A program made the translations under genes and the position numbers. Shown here one piece after another: positions 1-9,585 of a stretch of 64,000 nucleotides of DNA. The stretch lies in contig NZ_BAJN01000002.1 in assembly GCF_000613725.1 (NCBI RefSeq), forward strand, positions 62,001-126,000. Direction: 5' to 3'. This stretch comes from Hoylesella pleuritidis JCM 14110. Its GTDB lineage: Bacteria > Bacteroidota > Bacteroidia > Bacteroidales > Bacteroidaceae. Numbering within the stretch: position 1 is the stretch's first letter; each line of letters opens with the position of its first letter. Under the pieces are notes generated by a model, which was not told the DNA's origin, made no database searches, and saw nothing but the letters and a program-made list of their open reading frames with translations.

Positions 1-829
1 CGGTTCCGTAGGTGTTGTTACCGCCGTCGCCGCCAGTACCTTTATTATATACATAATCGTCTTCGATAGCGCTCATCACGTTATTGTCATTGGATCCAAC
101 TTGCTCAGCCAGTTTGATGGCCAGTGCTTTATTCTGGTGCAACAAGCGTACGGCGAGTTTCAACTTCACACCATTGGCAAACTTAAGCCACTTGGCTGCG
201 TCGCCATTATAGGCCAAATCGTTGTTGCCGAGCGATGCCTGCGATTCTAATTTAGCACTCAGCACTTTGATGTCGGCATCGATTTCTTCAATCCATTTCG
301 TGAAAAGCTCTTTCTGCGAATCGTATTTCGGCGTGAGAGTACCGCCATAACGGAACTGTACAGCCTCGCTATATGGCATCGAACCATACATATCGCAGTC
401 GTAAAGAGCCATATACACCGAGAGTGCATTGGCCATTGCCTTAATGTCTTGATAACCTTTGGCCTTCTCGGCATCCATTTCAGCGATGGTTTTATTAATC
501 TCGTTCTCATACTTCTTCACTTCAACGAAGCGTGAACCAGCGCCACCCAGCGCGCCTATTTGATTAAACAAGTCGCTGAAACTGCCTGCCGGCGTATAGG
601 CTTGGGCGAAGTGAGACGTATAATTGGCATCATAATACCAAAGCAAATAGTCAAACGGCTGATAGGAAATCTGCTCTTGGGTGAAGAGGTATTTGATATC
701 TGCCTTATTGATAGTTGCCGGATTAGTGTTGAGTTTGGCATACTCGTCCGTGCTGCAACTTGCAGTGAACACGAGCGGAGCCGTCAACAGCATAGCCGCA
801 AAGACCTTGATGATATTCTTGTGATTCAT
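1..829 (-). CDS. SusD/RagB-family outer-membrane lipoprotein (N-terminal part, cut by window edge)
   Basis: The reading frame runs from an ATG at 829 to the window edge, giving about 276 residues. It begins with a lipoprotein signal peptide whose lipobox ends FTASC, so Cys25 is the likely lipidated residue. Helical segments typical of the SusD-like_2 type follow, for example WYYDANYTSHFAQAY, YDCDMYGSMPYSEA and KWLKFANGVKLKLAVRL. SusD proteins sit on the outer surface and cap the SusC channel, capturing glycan before import. The gene lies 13 nt downstream of the SusC gene, the usual pairing. The substrate cannot be read from this part. Family assignment is firm; the C-terminus is outside the window. 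Confidence 0.93.
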   Translation of the reverse strand, partial: MNHKNIIKVFAAMLLTAPLVFTASCSTDEYAKLNTNPATINKADIKYLFTQEQISYQPFDYLLWYYDANYTSHFAQAYTPAGSFSDLFNQIGALGGAGSRFVEVKKYENEINKTIAEMDAEKAKGYQDIKAMANALSVYMALYDCDMYGSMPYSEAVQFRYGGTLTPKYDSQKELFTKWIEEIDADIKVLSAKLESQASLGNNDLAYNGDAAKWLKFANGVKLKLAVRLLHQNKALAIKLAEQVGSNDNNVMSAIEDDYVYNKGTGGDGGNNTYGT

Positions 830-842
830 AATCGGTTTCTCG

Positions 843-3800
843 TTAGAATGTTGCGTTAATAGTGAAAAGATAACTTGCCGTGAAAGGAGCGAATGAACGC
901 ATACGGAAAGCGGATGCTCCCGTACCGCGAATCGATTCGGGATTCTCGTGGTTGGGTGCCGTGTTGAGCAAGTAAGCGATGTTACGTCCGGTGAAACTTA
1001 CCGAGAGTGCTTTAGCGCCTAAGTGCCGATAGATGCTCTGCGGGAATGCGTACGCGATGGTGATTTCACGCAGTGAGATGTAGTTCAGCTTCTTAAACCA
1101 GTCGCTGTTGATAACGCCGTTACCCCAACTGTTCTTGAAATAGGTTGTCGTCTGCATATGAGCAGGCTCTACATAGCCCTTTTCGTAAGCCTCTTGGTAG
1201 GTCATTCCACTTACGTCTTGCTGTTTCCCTGCGGGCGTGGTAACGATTGTTCCCTTGTCGAACACAGCGTCGGGAATGAATCCGTCAGTAAAAGTGCGGC
1301 CCTTGGTGTCGGCATATTGGCTGACCCATTCGATGCCTTTGCGATATTTTCCAGATGCACCTGAAAAGCCGTAAGCTGTTGCATAACGCGAGTTATAAGA
1401 TGCCACATAGCCTCCGAAACGTGCATCGAAAAGCATATAGAGGCTCAAACTCTTGTAGCGGAGTGTGGTGTTGAGCGACCCGAGGAAGTCGGGCAACATC
1501 GAACCAACCTCTTTTACAGTTCCGCCGCGCTTGTAATAAGCCGTATGGTAATTGTTTGTGAAGCCGATAACATCCTTTCCTGTGGCTTCATCTTTCTTGA
1601 TCCAAGAGTCTGACATCAATGTTCCGTAGTTGGCTCCGATCTTTGCCACCGACCCGATTCGGTAGTTTCCGTAAGCAGGATCACCGTCGAGCACGACATA
1701 AGAAGCCACGTCATTGCTCAGCGAAACAATCTTATTGCGGTTGCGGGTATAGGTAAAGTTCACGTCCCATTGCCAATCGCGGTTCTTGATTGGAGTAGTA
1801 TTCAGCGCGAGTTCGATACCTGCGTTTTGGATGTTTCCGGCGTTGATGAGCTCGGTTTTGACGCCCGAGAAGTAAGGAACATTGATAGACATAATCTGGT
1901 TTCGCGTGTTCTCGCGGTAGTAAGTGAAGTCAAGTCCGACCCGACTGTTCAGGAATCGCCAGTCAAAACCGATTTCCCATGCATTCTTTCGCTCGGGTTT
2001 GAGGTTCGTACTTTTAAGTTGGTCATCCAAAGAGAGTCCATATACCTTGTTGTCTCCTTTTGAATAGGTCTTCAACTCATAACCCGAGTTAATATAATAA
2101 GGCGACGTATCGTTACCCACTTGTGCCCAAGAGGCGCGCACTTTGGCAAAAGTCACCCATGCGGGGAGTTGATTCTTGAAGCTCTCGGTGATGATCCACG
2201 ATCCCGAAACCGACGGATAGAAGTACGAGAAATTACCGCGTCCGTAGCTATAAACCAATGACGACGACCAGTCATTACGCCCTGTAACATCTAAGAAGAG
2301 CTGATTCTTCCAGCTTCCGCCCACAGCAAAGATGGTGGAAACGATGCGTTTGGTGTTGAATTTATAACCATCGAGACCTGCTTGTTTCTTTGAATTCTTG
2401 ATAAAGAACTGATTGGGCACGATCAATCCATCGTTGGTCCATTCGGCATTGTATTGTGCGTGCTGGTTGAAAAACTCTTCGCGCAGGAATCCGTGCACCT
2501 CAATGTCGTCGTTGATCTGCTTGTTTATGTTGGCCGCTATATACATATTCTCCTGCATCGTGCTTTTATGCGAGAGCTTATAGGAGCCTCCTTCGTTGGC
2601 ATAACCTTTTCCCGGATACTTTTCTTCAACGTCAATATAATAATAATTGAGGCTTCCGCCCACAGTGAGCTGCAACCAAGGTGTGGCCTGAATGTTGAGA
2701 TTGAGCACAGGCCGAACCATCGTTTCCGTCTGTATATAGCTGTTTTCGTAAATGTCCCACCACAATTCGCGACCCGGAACCGACCGATACCGATCGCCGT
2801 AAGCGGCATCGGCCAATCCTCCGTGCGTACCTTTATATAGATGTTTATATCTCTTGACATCATATTCGCGCGGGAATGCGCCTGTAGCAAACAATTCACC
2901 GATATTCTGTTGCGCATTGCGCGGCTGCGACTGTGCAAAATTCATACTGAAATCTACCGTTACCAACTTGCCTACTTTCTGTGAAGCCTTGCCCAAGAAA
3001 GAGAATCTGTTGAAGGTATTGCGCGGTGTTGTCCCCTTGTTATACTTGTAAGAAGCCGATGCATAGAATGTAGTGCGATCGTTTCCACCTTGCAATGAGA
3101 TGTTGGTATTTGTGTTTATACCCGTGTCGTAGGCATCTTTGTAATTGTTTTTGAATATCCGATTCTCACCCATTGTGCCGTCGTACTGCTCGAACTGCTT
3201 GCCTTTGGCCCAGCTAACATCGGGTCCCCAGCCGGTTCTTGCATTGTCGTTCTGGGCTATCATTGAGTATTTGCCATCGTTGTTTGTGGAATAGGTCGAC
3301 ATATTGTCGGCCCAACGGTCGCCTTTCTCGGTATAAGCCTTACCGTAAGTAACGCCTCCCGGCCAGCGACCTTGCAGGTAACGGTTCTGTAAATCAGGCG
3401 ATTTATAGACTGTCTCAAGCCCTACTGTCTGCGAGAAATGTATCGTAACGCCACCGCCGCCACGGCCGTTCTTGGTGGTGATAACCACTGCTCCGTTTAA
3501 GCCTCGCGACCCATAGAGCGCCGTTGCAGCTGCTCCTTTGAGCACACTCACGCTCTCAAAGTCGTCAGGATTCAGGTTTTTCAATTGGTTTCCGTAGTCA
3601 TTTATATTCGAGTCCCAGTCTGCATCGCCCGAGCTACTCGTCGCATTATCGAGTATTACGCCGTCGACCACGAAGATAGGTTGATTGTTTTTGCTCAGCG
3701 TCGAGGCTCCGCGGATCTGTATTTTGGTTGATCCGAACATACCGCCGTCCGACTGATTGATCTCGACTCCGGCCACTTTGCCTTGCAAGGCAGATACAGG

Positions 3801-4234
3801 CGAGATGGTGTTAGCCCGCTCCAATTCGGCGGCTTTTACTTCTGTTACGGCGTATCCCAATGCTTTGGCCTCGCGTTTGATGCCCAATGCGGTTACTACT
3901 ACTTCGTTCAGTGCATTTTCGTTGTCTTCAAACACGACATCGATTTGCGTCCTTCCGGTCACGGCCACACTCTTGTTCTTATAGCCGACATAGCTGAACA
4001 GCAGTGTTGCCCGTGGCGAACACTTAATGGTGTAATTGCCGTCGACATCGGTAATAACGCCTGTTTTCCGGCCCTGTACAACTACCGAGCTCCGACAACG
4101 GGCTCGCCTTGTGCATCTTTCACAGTTCCCGTTACCGTAAGATCCTGTGCATAGAGGCTCATTGACAGCAACATCAGCAGCGCAGTTACGCACATACGCA
4201 ATGCCGAGTGCATCGTTTTCGTCTTTTTTCTCAT
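843..4234 (-). CDS. SusC/RagA-family TonB-linked outer-membrane transporter, frameshifted near its N-terminus
   Basis: The product is a TonB-dependent outer-membrane channel that imports oligosaccharides with its SusD partner. The true start is ATG 4234, because it encodes a clear signal peptide ending SLYAQ. A carboxypeptidase-regulatory-like domain follows (about residues 31-110), then the TonB-box region LNEVVVTALGIKR, a plug, and a long beta-barrel ending in phenylalanine. In the start frame a TAG occurs at 4084-4082 just after GEPVVGA. Restoring one base near 4088-4090 reads on into VVVQGRKTG and gives about 1130 residues, normal for the family. The GTG at 4193 would start inside the wrong frame and removes the signal peptide. 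The break is probably a sequencing deletion. Confidence 0.92.
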
Positions 4235-4372
4235 TCTTGTTACATTTAAGATTTAATAAACTGGTTTTCGATCGAGATCGGATTATCAGCCAAACCGTGT
4301 TAAAATCAATAAATGAGTATTGTCTTTCTACTTGCGGTTAGCATTCAATTCCTTAATCTCTCTTTTGAAATG

Positions 4373-4404
4373 CAAATTTAATAAAAAACAAACTACCCTC
4401 CAAA
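4373..4404 (-). promoter_or_regulatory. Promoter of the susC-susD pair
   Basis: On the minus strand TTTG (4404-4401), a 20-nt spacer and TAAATTTG (4380-4373) match the Bacteroidota -33/-7 consensus TTTG-N19-TAnnTTTG. It lies about 130 nt before the corrected susC start and diverges from the barrel gene at 4541. No anti-sigma or hybrid sensor gene is visible beside it. Confidence 0.55.
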
Positions 4405-4502
4405 AAAATCTTGATAAAAGTTTCGTTTCTATGCTTTTTCGCCGTGCTGCATTGTCAGGCAAATGTCAGGTAGCTGTAAACGGAGATTCCGTAAAAGGGC
4501 TT

Positions 4503-4510
4503 TATCTTTG
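4503..4510 (+). promoter_or_regulatory. -7 promoter element of the barrel gene
   Basis: TATCTTTG matches the Bacteroidota -7 consensus TAnnTTTG and lies 30 nt before the ATG at 4541. I see no clear -33 TTTG at the right distance. Confidence 0.5.
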
Positions 4511-4540
4511 TCGAAAATAACCATTTTATCGAAGAAAAAG

Positions 4541-6583
4541 ATGAAAAAACGATGGATTTTGTGGCTATCGGTCATGCCGTTGATACCGATTTCGGCGCAG
4601 ACTGAGCGAGAAGTGAATCTTCAAGAGGTTACGGTGAACGGTGCAAAGGTGGTGAATACGCCCGAAGGACAGCAGATTTTCCCCACTCGAAAACAGAAAG
4701 AGACTTCCGCATCAGGCTATCATCTGCTGACCAAATTGGCACTCCCGAATATCAAAGTGGATGAAATTGCGCACAGCATCATTGTCACGGGCAATCTCGG
4801 TGATGTACAAACACGCATCAATGACATCCCTGCGAGCCGCGAAGACTTGCTTGCATTGGATATGAATGCTGTTGTCCGGGTAGATTATATCAGCAATCCG
4901 GGGGTAAGATACGGGCAGAACATTGCCCGTATCATCAATTTTATCACCCGGAGAGCTGTCAGTGGGTATACCGTCGGGAGCCATCTGATGCAGTCGTTGA
5001 CGGTGAACAGGGGCAAATATGGCGGTTATGTGCGATTCAATCGGGGAAAAAACGAGTGGGGAGTAGATTATGATTTCGGGCACGCCCGTATGGACGGGCA
5101 GCGCACCTCGCAAATAACCGATTATCGAATGTCTGATAATCGCGTTCTGACCAAGACCGATAATAGTACGTATATACTCGATAAAAATCGGTCGCACGAA
5201 CTTAAACTCCGCTACAATCGGGCCGATTCAGGCCGCTATGTCTTGCAAGCCGTTTTCTCGAATACATACGATCGCTCGCCTGATAATATCTCCCGCTATT
5301 GCACTGCGTGGCAAGGCGCTGTCTCGGAGAGTCGCAGTTCGTATGACAGTAAATCCGTTTCTCCCGGCATCGATCTCTATTTCGCAGCTCGATTCGGTTC
5401 GCATCAGTCGCTGACTTGCAATGGAGTGGGTACATACATCAGCTCGAAATACGGCTATTCTCTCGATGAAATGGGCAAAAATTACAGTCATAGCACTGAC
5501 GGGAACACCTATTCCGCTATTGGAGAAATCATTTATGAAAATACGTTGAAGCTTTTCACATTCTCCTCGGGACTGAAATCTGCGCAGAAATACGTGGCGG
5601 TCAGGTATGCGGGAGATGTGCAGACACGCGTCGATTATCGCACATCCGACCTCTATCTCTTTGCTCAAATCAAAGGTCGGTTGGGGCAGTTGGGCTATCT
5701 GTTGGGATCAGGTGTCAGGCGACAATACTACAGCCAGGGTACGCATCAGTACGATTATTGGCTCGTCCGACCCAAACTGACCCTCTCACAAGCGATTTTC
5801 CGCGATTTCATCGTTAAATATGACTTCGGCATCAGCCTTTTTCCGCCACGTCCGGAACATCTCAGCGACGTTGCCATCAAGAGCAATTCGCTTGCTGTCT
5901 ACAAAGGAAACCCGGCCTTGAAACCCAACCGTCGCACCGAACATCAGCTGATTTTATCGTATAAAAATGCCCGACTCTATACGCACATTGATACCTATTA
6001 TCGCATCAACACCCACGCCGTGATGCAGGATATTCAGCGAGACGGCGACACATTTATCTATACTCGCACCAATCAAAAGCATTGCAATCTGCTCTATATA
6101 CAGAATTATACCAATTGGGATATCATTCCCGAGATGCTCTCGGTCAGTGCTTCGAGCGGTATTTATCGCTGTTTTAATTACGGAAATACGTATAAACACC
6201 ATTACACTTCATTCAATGGGAGTGTTCATCTCACGGCTTATCTCGGTCGGCTGACGCTTGCTGCCGATGCTGATAATGGTTATCGGTGGTTGGAGGGAGA
6301 GAGTAAGGGGCGTCAGGGAGCGGCTTATTATGTTACGGCAGCTTATAAATGGGGGCGTGCAGACATCTCTTTGTATTATCAACACTGTCTGCAAAGCAAT
6401 CCGTTGATGCAAAGAAGCGAACTGCTCAACCGATTCGTACACAATGTTCACACCAATCGCAATCGGGATATGGGCAATATGCTGAGTCTGAGTGTCACGT
6501 GGCGCCTGTCCAAAGGTCGCAAGTACGCCGCCGTGCAGCGCTCGATGAATAACCGAGATCAAGATTCGGGAGTGATGAAATAG
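4541..6583 (+). CDS. TonB-dependent-receptor-like outer-membrane beta-barrel protein
   Basis: The product has 680 residues. Start 4541 was chosen over 4463 because it opens directly with a signal peptide (MKKRWILWLSVMPLIPISAQ) and lies 30 nt after a -7 promoter. Residues of about 25-140 resemble a plug: VNLQEVTVNGAKV, then INDIPASREDLLALD and GVRYGQNIARIINFITR. The rest is aromatic-rich alternating strands, as in the outer-membrane beta-barrel family seen in Bacteroidota (OMP_b-brl_3). There is no SusD partner and no regulatory domain, so it is more likely a receptor for a small ligand or a secreted peptide than a glycan channel. It is divergent from susC. The ligand is unknown. Confidence 0.8.
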   Translation: MKKRWILWLSVMPLIPISAQTEREVNLQEVTVNGAKVVNTPEGQQIFPTRKQKETSASGYHLLTKLALPNIKVDEIAHSIIVTGNLGDVQTRINDIPASREDLLALDMNAVVRVDYISNPGVRYGQNIARIINFITRRAVSGYTVGSHLMQSLTVNRGKYGGYVRFNRGKNEWGVDYDFGHARMDGQRTSQITDYRMSDNRVLTKTDNSTYILDKNRSHELKLRYNRADSGRYVLQAVFSNTYDRSPDNISRYCTAWQGAVSESRSSYDSKSVSPGIDLYFAARFGSHQSLTCNGVGTYISSKYGYSLDEMGKNYSHSTDGNTYSAIGEIIYENTLKLFTFSSGLKSAQKYVAVRYAGDVQTRVDYRTSDLYLFAQIKGRLGQLGYLLGSGVRRQYYSQGTHQYDYWLVRPKLTLSQAIFRDFIVKYDFGISLFPPRPEHLSDVAIKSNSLAVYKGNPALKPNRRTEHQLILSYKNARLYTHIDTYYRINTHAVMQDIQRDGDTFIYTRTNQKHCNLLYIQNYTNWDIIPEMLSVSASSGIYRCFNYGNTYKHHYTSFNGSVHLTAYLGRLTLAADADNGYRWLEGESKGRQGAAYYVTAAYKWGRADISLYYQHCLQSNPLMQRSELLNRFVHNVHTNRNRDMGNMLSLSVTWRLSKGRKYAAVQRSMNNRDQDSGVMK

Positions 6584-6689
6584 GATAATACTTCCACCTT
6601 AATCTCCTAAGCTGGGGGAGTTATGGACTGTGAACGAAGGTTGGTTTTATTTTAGACAGAAAACTAAAAGAATATAAATGGGAAAGGGG

Positions 6690-6896
6690 TTGTATATCAT
6701 TGATTTACAGTAATATATAAGTTATTTCTCATTTAGCTGTTATTTGCACTGCAACTAACAATTAATCGCATTCCATTTTACTATTAATTGCGCTACGTTT
6801 AATGGTTAATTGTACAGCGTTTAACTGTTAGTTAGCGTGTGATTAACAGTTAATTGAAAAAGGTTATATATTTAACTGGGAATCAGAAAGATACGG
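6690..6896. repeat. Palindrome-bounded 22-bp array, element 1 (six units)
   Basis: Units of 22 bp occupy 6732-6863, each centred on a variant of TTAACNGTTAA. They are bounded by 31-nt imperfect palindromes at 6690-6720 and 6866-6896. The element fills most of the gene-free stretch 6584-7107. That stretch also holds CTTAATCTCCTAAG at 6598 and two CT-rich hairpins near 6958-6990 and 7040-7070. Confidence 0.9.
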
Positions 6897-7107
6897 AACA
6901 AAGTATGGAGTTATTCAAAATAAACAATAGTCTTGCCCTCAATAAACGGAGCCTTACCTCTGGCCTTTCTCCGAAGAAGGAGAGGAAGATTATATAATAG
7001 CTATTAAATAAAGGTAGGTATAATGTCAAAACATCTTGCTCCCACTCTCCTTCCAAAGAGGAGTTGGGGTAAAGCTCTGTCTCATTAATAATAAATTGTG
7101 CTGCGGA

Positions 7108-7139
7108 TTTGGGCGAATGTATAAATTACAGTAACTTTG
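7108..7139 (+). promoter_or_regulatory. Promoter of the U32-sufE-methyltransferase group
   Basis: TTTG (7108-7111), a 20-nt spacer and TAACTTTG (7132-7139) match the Bacteroidota promoter consensus. The predicted start of transcription, about seven bases after the -7 element, falls at or near the ATG at 7145. The mRNA may therefore be leaderless or almost so. Confidence 0.6.
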
Positions 7140-7144
7140 CAGCG

Positions 7145-8425
7145 ATGAACAAGGACATTAATGAATTTGAGATAATGGCTCCGGTGGGCTCGAGAGAGAG
7201 CTTAGCGGCAGCCATACAAGCAGGTGCCGGGTCAGTATATTTCGGTGTGGGACAGCTCAATATGCGGTCGCACTCAGCCAACCATTTCACTATCGACGAT
7301 CTGAAAGATATTGCCGCAACGTGTCGGGAGCACGGGATCAAGACCTATCTCACGGTGAACACCGTGATTTATAACGACGATTTGCAGGCGATGCGCGATA
7401 TTATCGATGCGGCAAAAGCAGCCAATGTATCGGCTGTTATTGCCAGCGACATTGCCGTAATGATGTATTGCAGAGCGGTAGGTGTGGAGGTTCACCTCTC
7501 CACTCAGCTGAATATATCCAACATCGAGGCACTGAAATTCTATGCGCAGTTTGCCGATGTAGTTGTGTTGGCACGCGAATTGAATATGGATCAGGTAGCG
7601 GAGATTCACCGACAGATCGCAGAACAGCACATCACGGGCCCCGGGGGAGAAACGGTTCGCATTGAGATGTTCTGCCACGGAGCGCTGTGTATGGCCGTCA
7701 GCGGCAAGTGTTATATGAGTCTTCACGATGCAAACAGGTCGGCGAATCGTGGTGAATGCGTGCAGATCTGCCGTCGGTCGTATACGGTTACGGATAATGA
7801 GACGGGCAACCAACTTGAAATCGACAACAAATATATAATGAGTCCGAAAGACTTGAAGACCGTGCGCTTCATCGATCGGATGATGGATGCAGGCGTGCGG
7901 GTATTTAAAATCGAAGGCAGAGCACGCGGACCGGAATATGTTTATACCGTGGTGAGATGTTATAAAGAGGCCATTCGGAGCGTGGTCGATGGCACTTTTA
8001 CCGACGAAAAGAAAGATGCGTGGGACCGACAGTTGGCTACCGTCTTCAACAGAGGCTTCTGGGACGGTTACTATCAGGGTCAGACGATGGGCGAATGGAC
8101 GAAGAATTACGGCAATAAAGCTACCGAGAAGAAAGTCTTAGTGGGCAAAGTGGTCAAGTATTTCTCACGTTTGGGCGTGGCCGAATTGGCTGTCGAGGCA
8201 TCCGAGATTACGTTAAACGATCGATTACTCATCACCGGTACCACTACGGGTGTACTGTATTTCGATGCCGCAGAGATTCGTTATGAATTACAACCGGTGC
8301 CGAAAGCCGAGAAAGGTTGGCACGTTTCAATTCCCGTTCCGGGAAAAGTGAGACCGGGAGATAAGGTGTTTAAAATCGTGAGAGCGGCCTCCCCTGCTCC
8401 CTCCAAAAGAGGGGAAACCCGATAA
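7145..8425 (+). CDS. Peptidase U32-family protein, probable tRNA-modification (TrhP-like) enzyme
   Basis: The product has 426 residues. The U32 core is clear: EIMAPVGSRESLAAAIQAGA at the N-terminus, then MFCHGALCMAVSGKC and RGECVQICRRSY, which supply the conserved cysteines of the family, then KIEGRARGPEYV. Known U32 members of this size (TrhP/YegQ) act in tRNA wobble-uridine hydroxylation; longer ones act on rRNA and shorter ones in ubiquinone synthesis. Length and the GRARGPEYV segment favour the TrhP type, but the reaction is inferred. ATG 7145 is preferred to 7109 because it begins the conserved domain and lies just after a promoter. The last residues (SPAPSKRGETR) are encoded by a CT-rich intergenic repeat. 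sufE follows after 18 nt. Confidence 0.85.
   Translation: MNKDINEFEIMAPVGSRESLAAAIQAGAGSVYFGVGQLNMRSHSANHFTIDDLKDIAATCREHGIKTYLTVNTVIYNDDLQAMRDIIDAAKAANVSAVIASDIAVMMYCRAVGVEVHLSTQLNISNIEALKFYAQFADVVVLARELNMDQVAEIHRQIAEQHITGPGGETVRIEMFCHGALCMAVSGKCYMSLHDANRSANRGECVQICRRSYTVTDNETGNQLEIDNKYIMSPKDLKTVRFIDRMMDAGVRVFKIEGRARGPEYVYTVVRCYKEAIRSVVDGTFTDEKKDAWDRQLATVFNRGFWDGYYQGQTMGEWTKNYGNKATEKKVLVGKVVKYFSRLGVAELAVEASEITLNDRLLITGTTTGVLYFDAAEIRYELQPVPKAEKGWHVSIPVPGKVRPGDKVFKIVRAASPAPSKRGETR
8388..8422. repeat. CT-rich inverted repeat overlapping the 3' end of the U32 gene
   Basis: CCTCCCCTGCTCCCTCC is followed by AGAGGGG, giving a hairpin-forming unit. Similar CT-rich hairpins occur near 6958-6990, 7040-7070, 12103-12120 and 16672-16696, all intergenic. 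Here the copy supplies the C-terminal codons of the upstream gene. Confidence 0.55.
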
Positions 8426-8443
8426 CAGATAAAGATTTGAAAT

Positions 8444-8919
8444 ATGAACAATAACGAATATAACGACGAAAAGTCTTTTTCTTCGGAAGAAGTTAAAAGT
8501 AGCCAGTCGATTAATGACCTTCAAAATGAAGTGATTGAGGAGTTTTCCGCGTTCACGGATTGGATGGATAAGTATCAGATGTTGATCGACTTGGGAAACG
8601 AATTGTCCCCATTGGACGAGAGATATAAAACGGAAAGCAACCTGATCGACGGCTGTCAGAGTCGTGTCTGGCTGCAATGCGACCTGCACGATGGCCTTTT
8701 GGTATTCACTGCCGACAGCGATGCGCTCATCACCAAGGCATTATCGCCTTGCTGATTCGCATAGTCAGCGGGCACACTCCACAGGAAATCCTCGACACCG
8801 AGCTCTATTTCATCGACCGTATCGGCCTGAAAGAACACTTGTCTCCTACTCGTTCCAACGGTCTGTTATCAATGGTGAAGCAGATAAAGATGTATGCGCT
8901 GGCACTGAAAAAGAGTTGA
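8444..8919 (+). CDS. sufE: SufE-family cysteine desulfuration protein (single-base frameshift)
   Basis: SufE accepts persulfide sulfur from SufS and passes it to the Fe-S scaffold. The frame from 8444 gives an acidic leader, then WMDKYQMLIDLGNELSPL and the signature NLIDGCQSRVWL with the sulfur-accepting Cys. It stops early after DSDALITKALSPC. The next frame continues exactly with IIALLIRIVSGHTPQEI and KEHLSPTRSNGLLSMVKQI, the conserved SufE C-terminus. Restoring one G at about 8738 (AAGGCATT from AAGGGCATT) gives 158 residues, normal length. The next gene starts one base after the stop, so the genes are co-transcribed. The break is most likely a sequencing deletion. Confidence 0.92.
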
Positions 8920-8920
8920 C

Positions 8921-9460
8921 ATGCGCAAACTTCGTACCATAGAGATGCACCGTTTGACGGTAGAAGAATTTAAGGAAGCCCCGAAGCTGCCGCTCATTGT
9001 CGTGCTCGACGATGTCAGGTCGCTGTATAACGTTGGCTCGGTATTTCGCTGCTGCGATGCATTTCGTGTAGAGGCGGTGTATCTTTGCGGTATAACAGCT
9101 ACCCCGCCCAATGCAGAGATCCACAAAACTGCACTCGGTGGGGAGGAGTCTGTCGATTGGTTGTATTTCGACAGTGCCGATGCGGCCGTCAAGCAACTTC
9201 ATTCCACAGGCTATTTCGTATATAGTATTGAGCAGGTTGAGGGTTCGACGTCATTAGAAACACTCGTTTTGGATCCCCGAAAACAATATGCTGTGGTCTT
9301 GGGTAACGAGGTAAAAGGTGTTCAACAGAGCGTTATCGATGCGAGCGATGGCTGTTTGGAAATTCCGCAATTCGGTACCAAACACTCCATTAATGTATCG
9401 GTCGCTGCCGGAATCGTGGTTTGGGAGTTTGCCAAAAGTCTGTTGTTACCGGGCAAATGA
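8921..9460 (+). CDS. TrmH/SpoU-family RNA 2'-O-methyltransferase
   Basis: The product has 179 residues, the size of a minimal SPOUT-class methyltransferase. The three family motifs are present: LDDVRSLYNVGSVFR (motif 1), VVLGNEVKGV (motif 2) and LEIPQFGTKHSINVSVAAGIV (motif 3, part of the trefoil-knot SAM site). These enzymes methylate a ribose 2'-OH in tRNA or rRNA as dimers. There is no N-terminal RNA-binding extension, so the target base cannot be named. It starts one base after the sufE stop. Confidence 0.9.
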   Translation: MRKLRTIEMHRLTVEEFKEAPKLPLIVVLDDVRSLYNVGSVFRCCDAFRVEAVYLCGITATPPNAEIHKTALGGEESVDWLYFDSADAAVKQLHSTGYFVYSIEQVEGSTSLETLVLDPRKQYAVVLGNEVKGVQQSVIDASDGCLEIPQFGTKHSINVSVAAGIVVWEFAKSLLLPGK

Positions 9461-9502
9461 GGCGGAGAGAAACGTTAATTATCCTCATTTCTCGGTTTAA
9501 TA

Positions 9503-9522
9503 TCTTGTGATTCTCCACAAGA
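9503..9522. promoter_or_regulatory. Inverted repeat, probable operator before the PIN-domain gene
   Basis: TCTTGTG and CACAAGA form a perfect 7-bp inverted repeat around a 6-base centre. It overlaps the -33 position of the promoter whose -7 element TATCTTTG is at 9528-9535. Its position fits a repressor site better than a terminator, because no T-run follows. Confidence 0.5.
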
Positions 9523-9527
9523 ATTTA

Positions 9528-9535
9528 TATCTTTG
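9528..9535 (+). promoter_or_regulatory. -7 promoter element of the PIN-domain gene
   Basis: TATCTTTG matches TAnnTTTG and lies 50 nt before the ATG at 9586. CTTG at 9504-9507, 20 nt upstream, could serve as the -33 element and lies within the inverted repeat. Confidence 0.5.
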
Positions 9536-9585
9536 TCCTCACACTTCGCAAATAAACTCAAAACGATTTACGGGAAGAAATCAAT

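Noticed and set aside
4082..4193. GTG at 4193 as the start of SusC
   Set aside because: It yields a cysteine- and arginine-rich N-terminus without a signal peptide. The adjacent frame from 4234 has a clear one, so a missing base is the better explanation.
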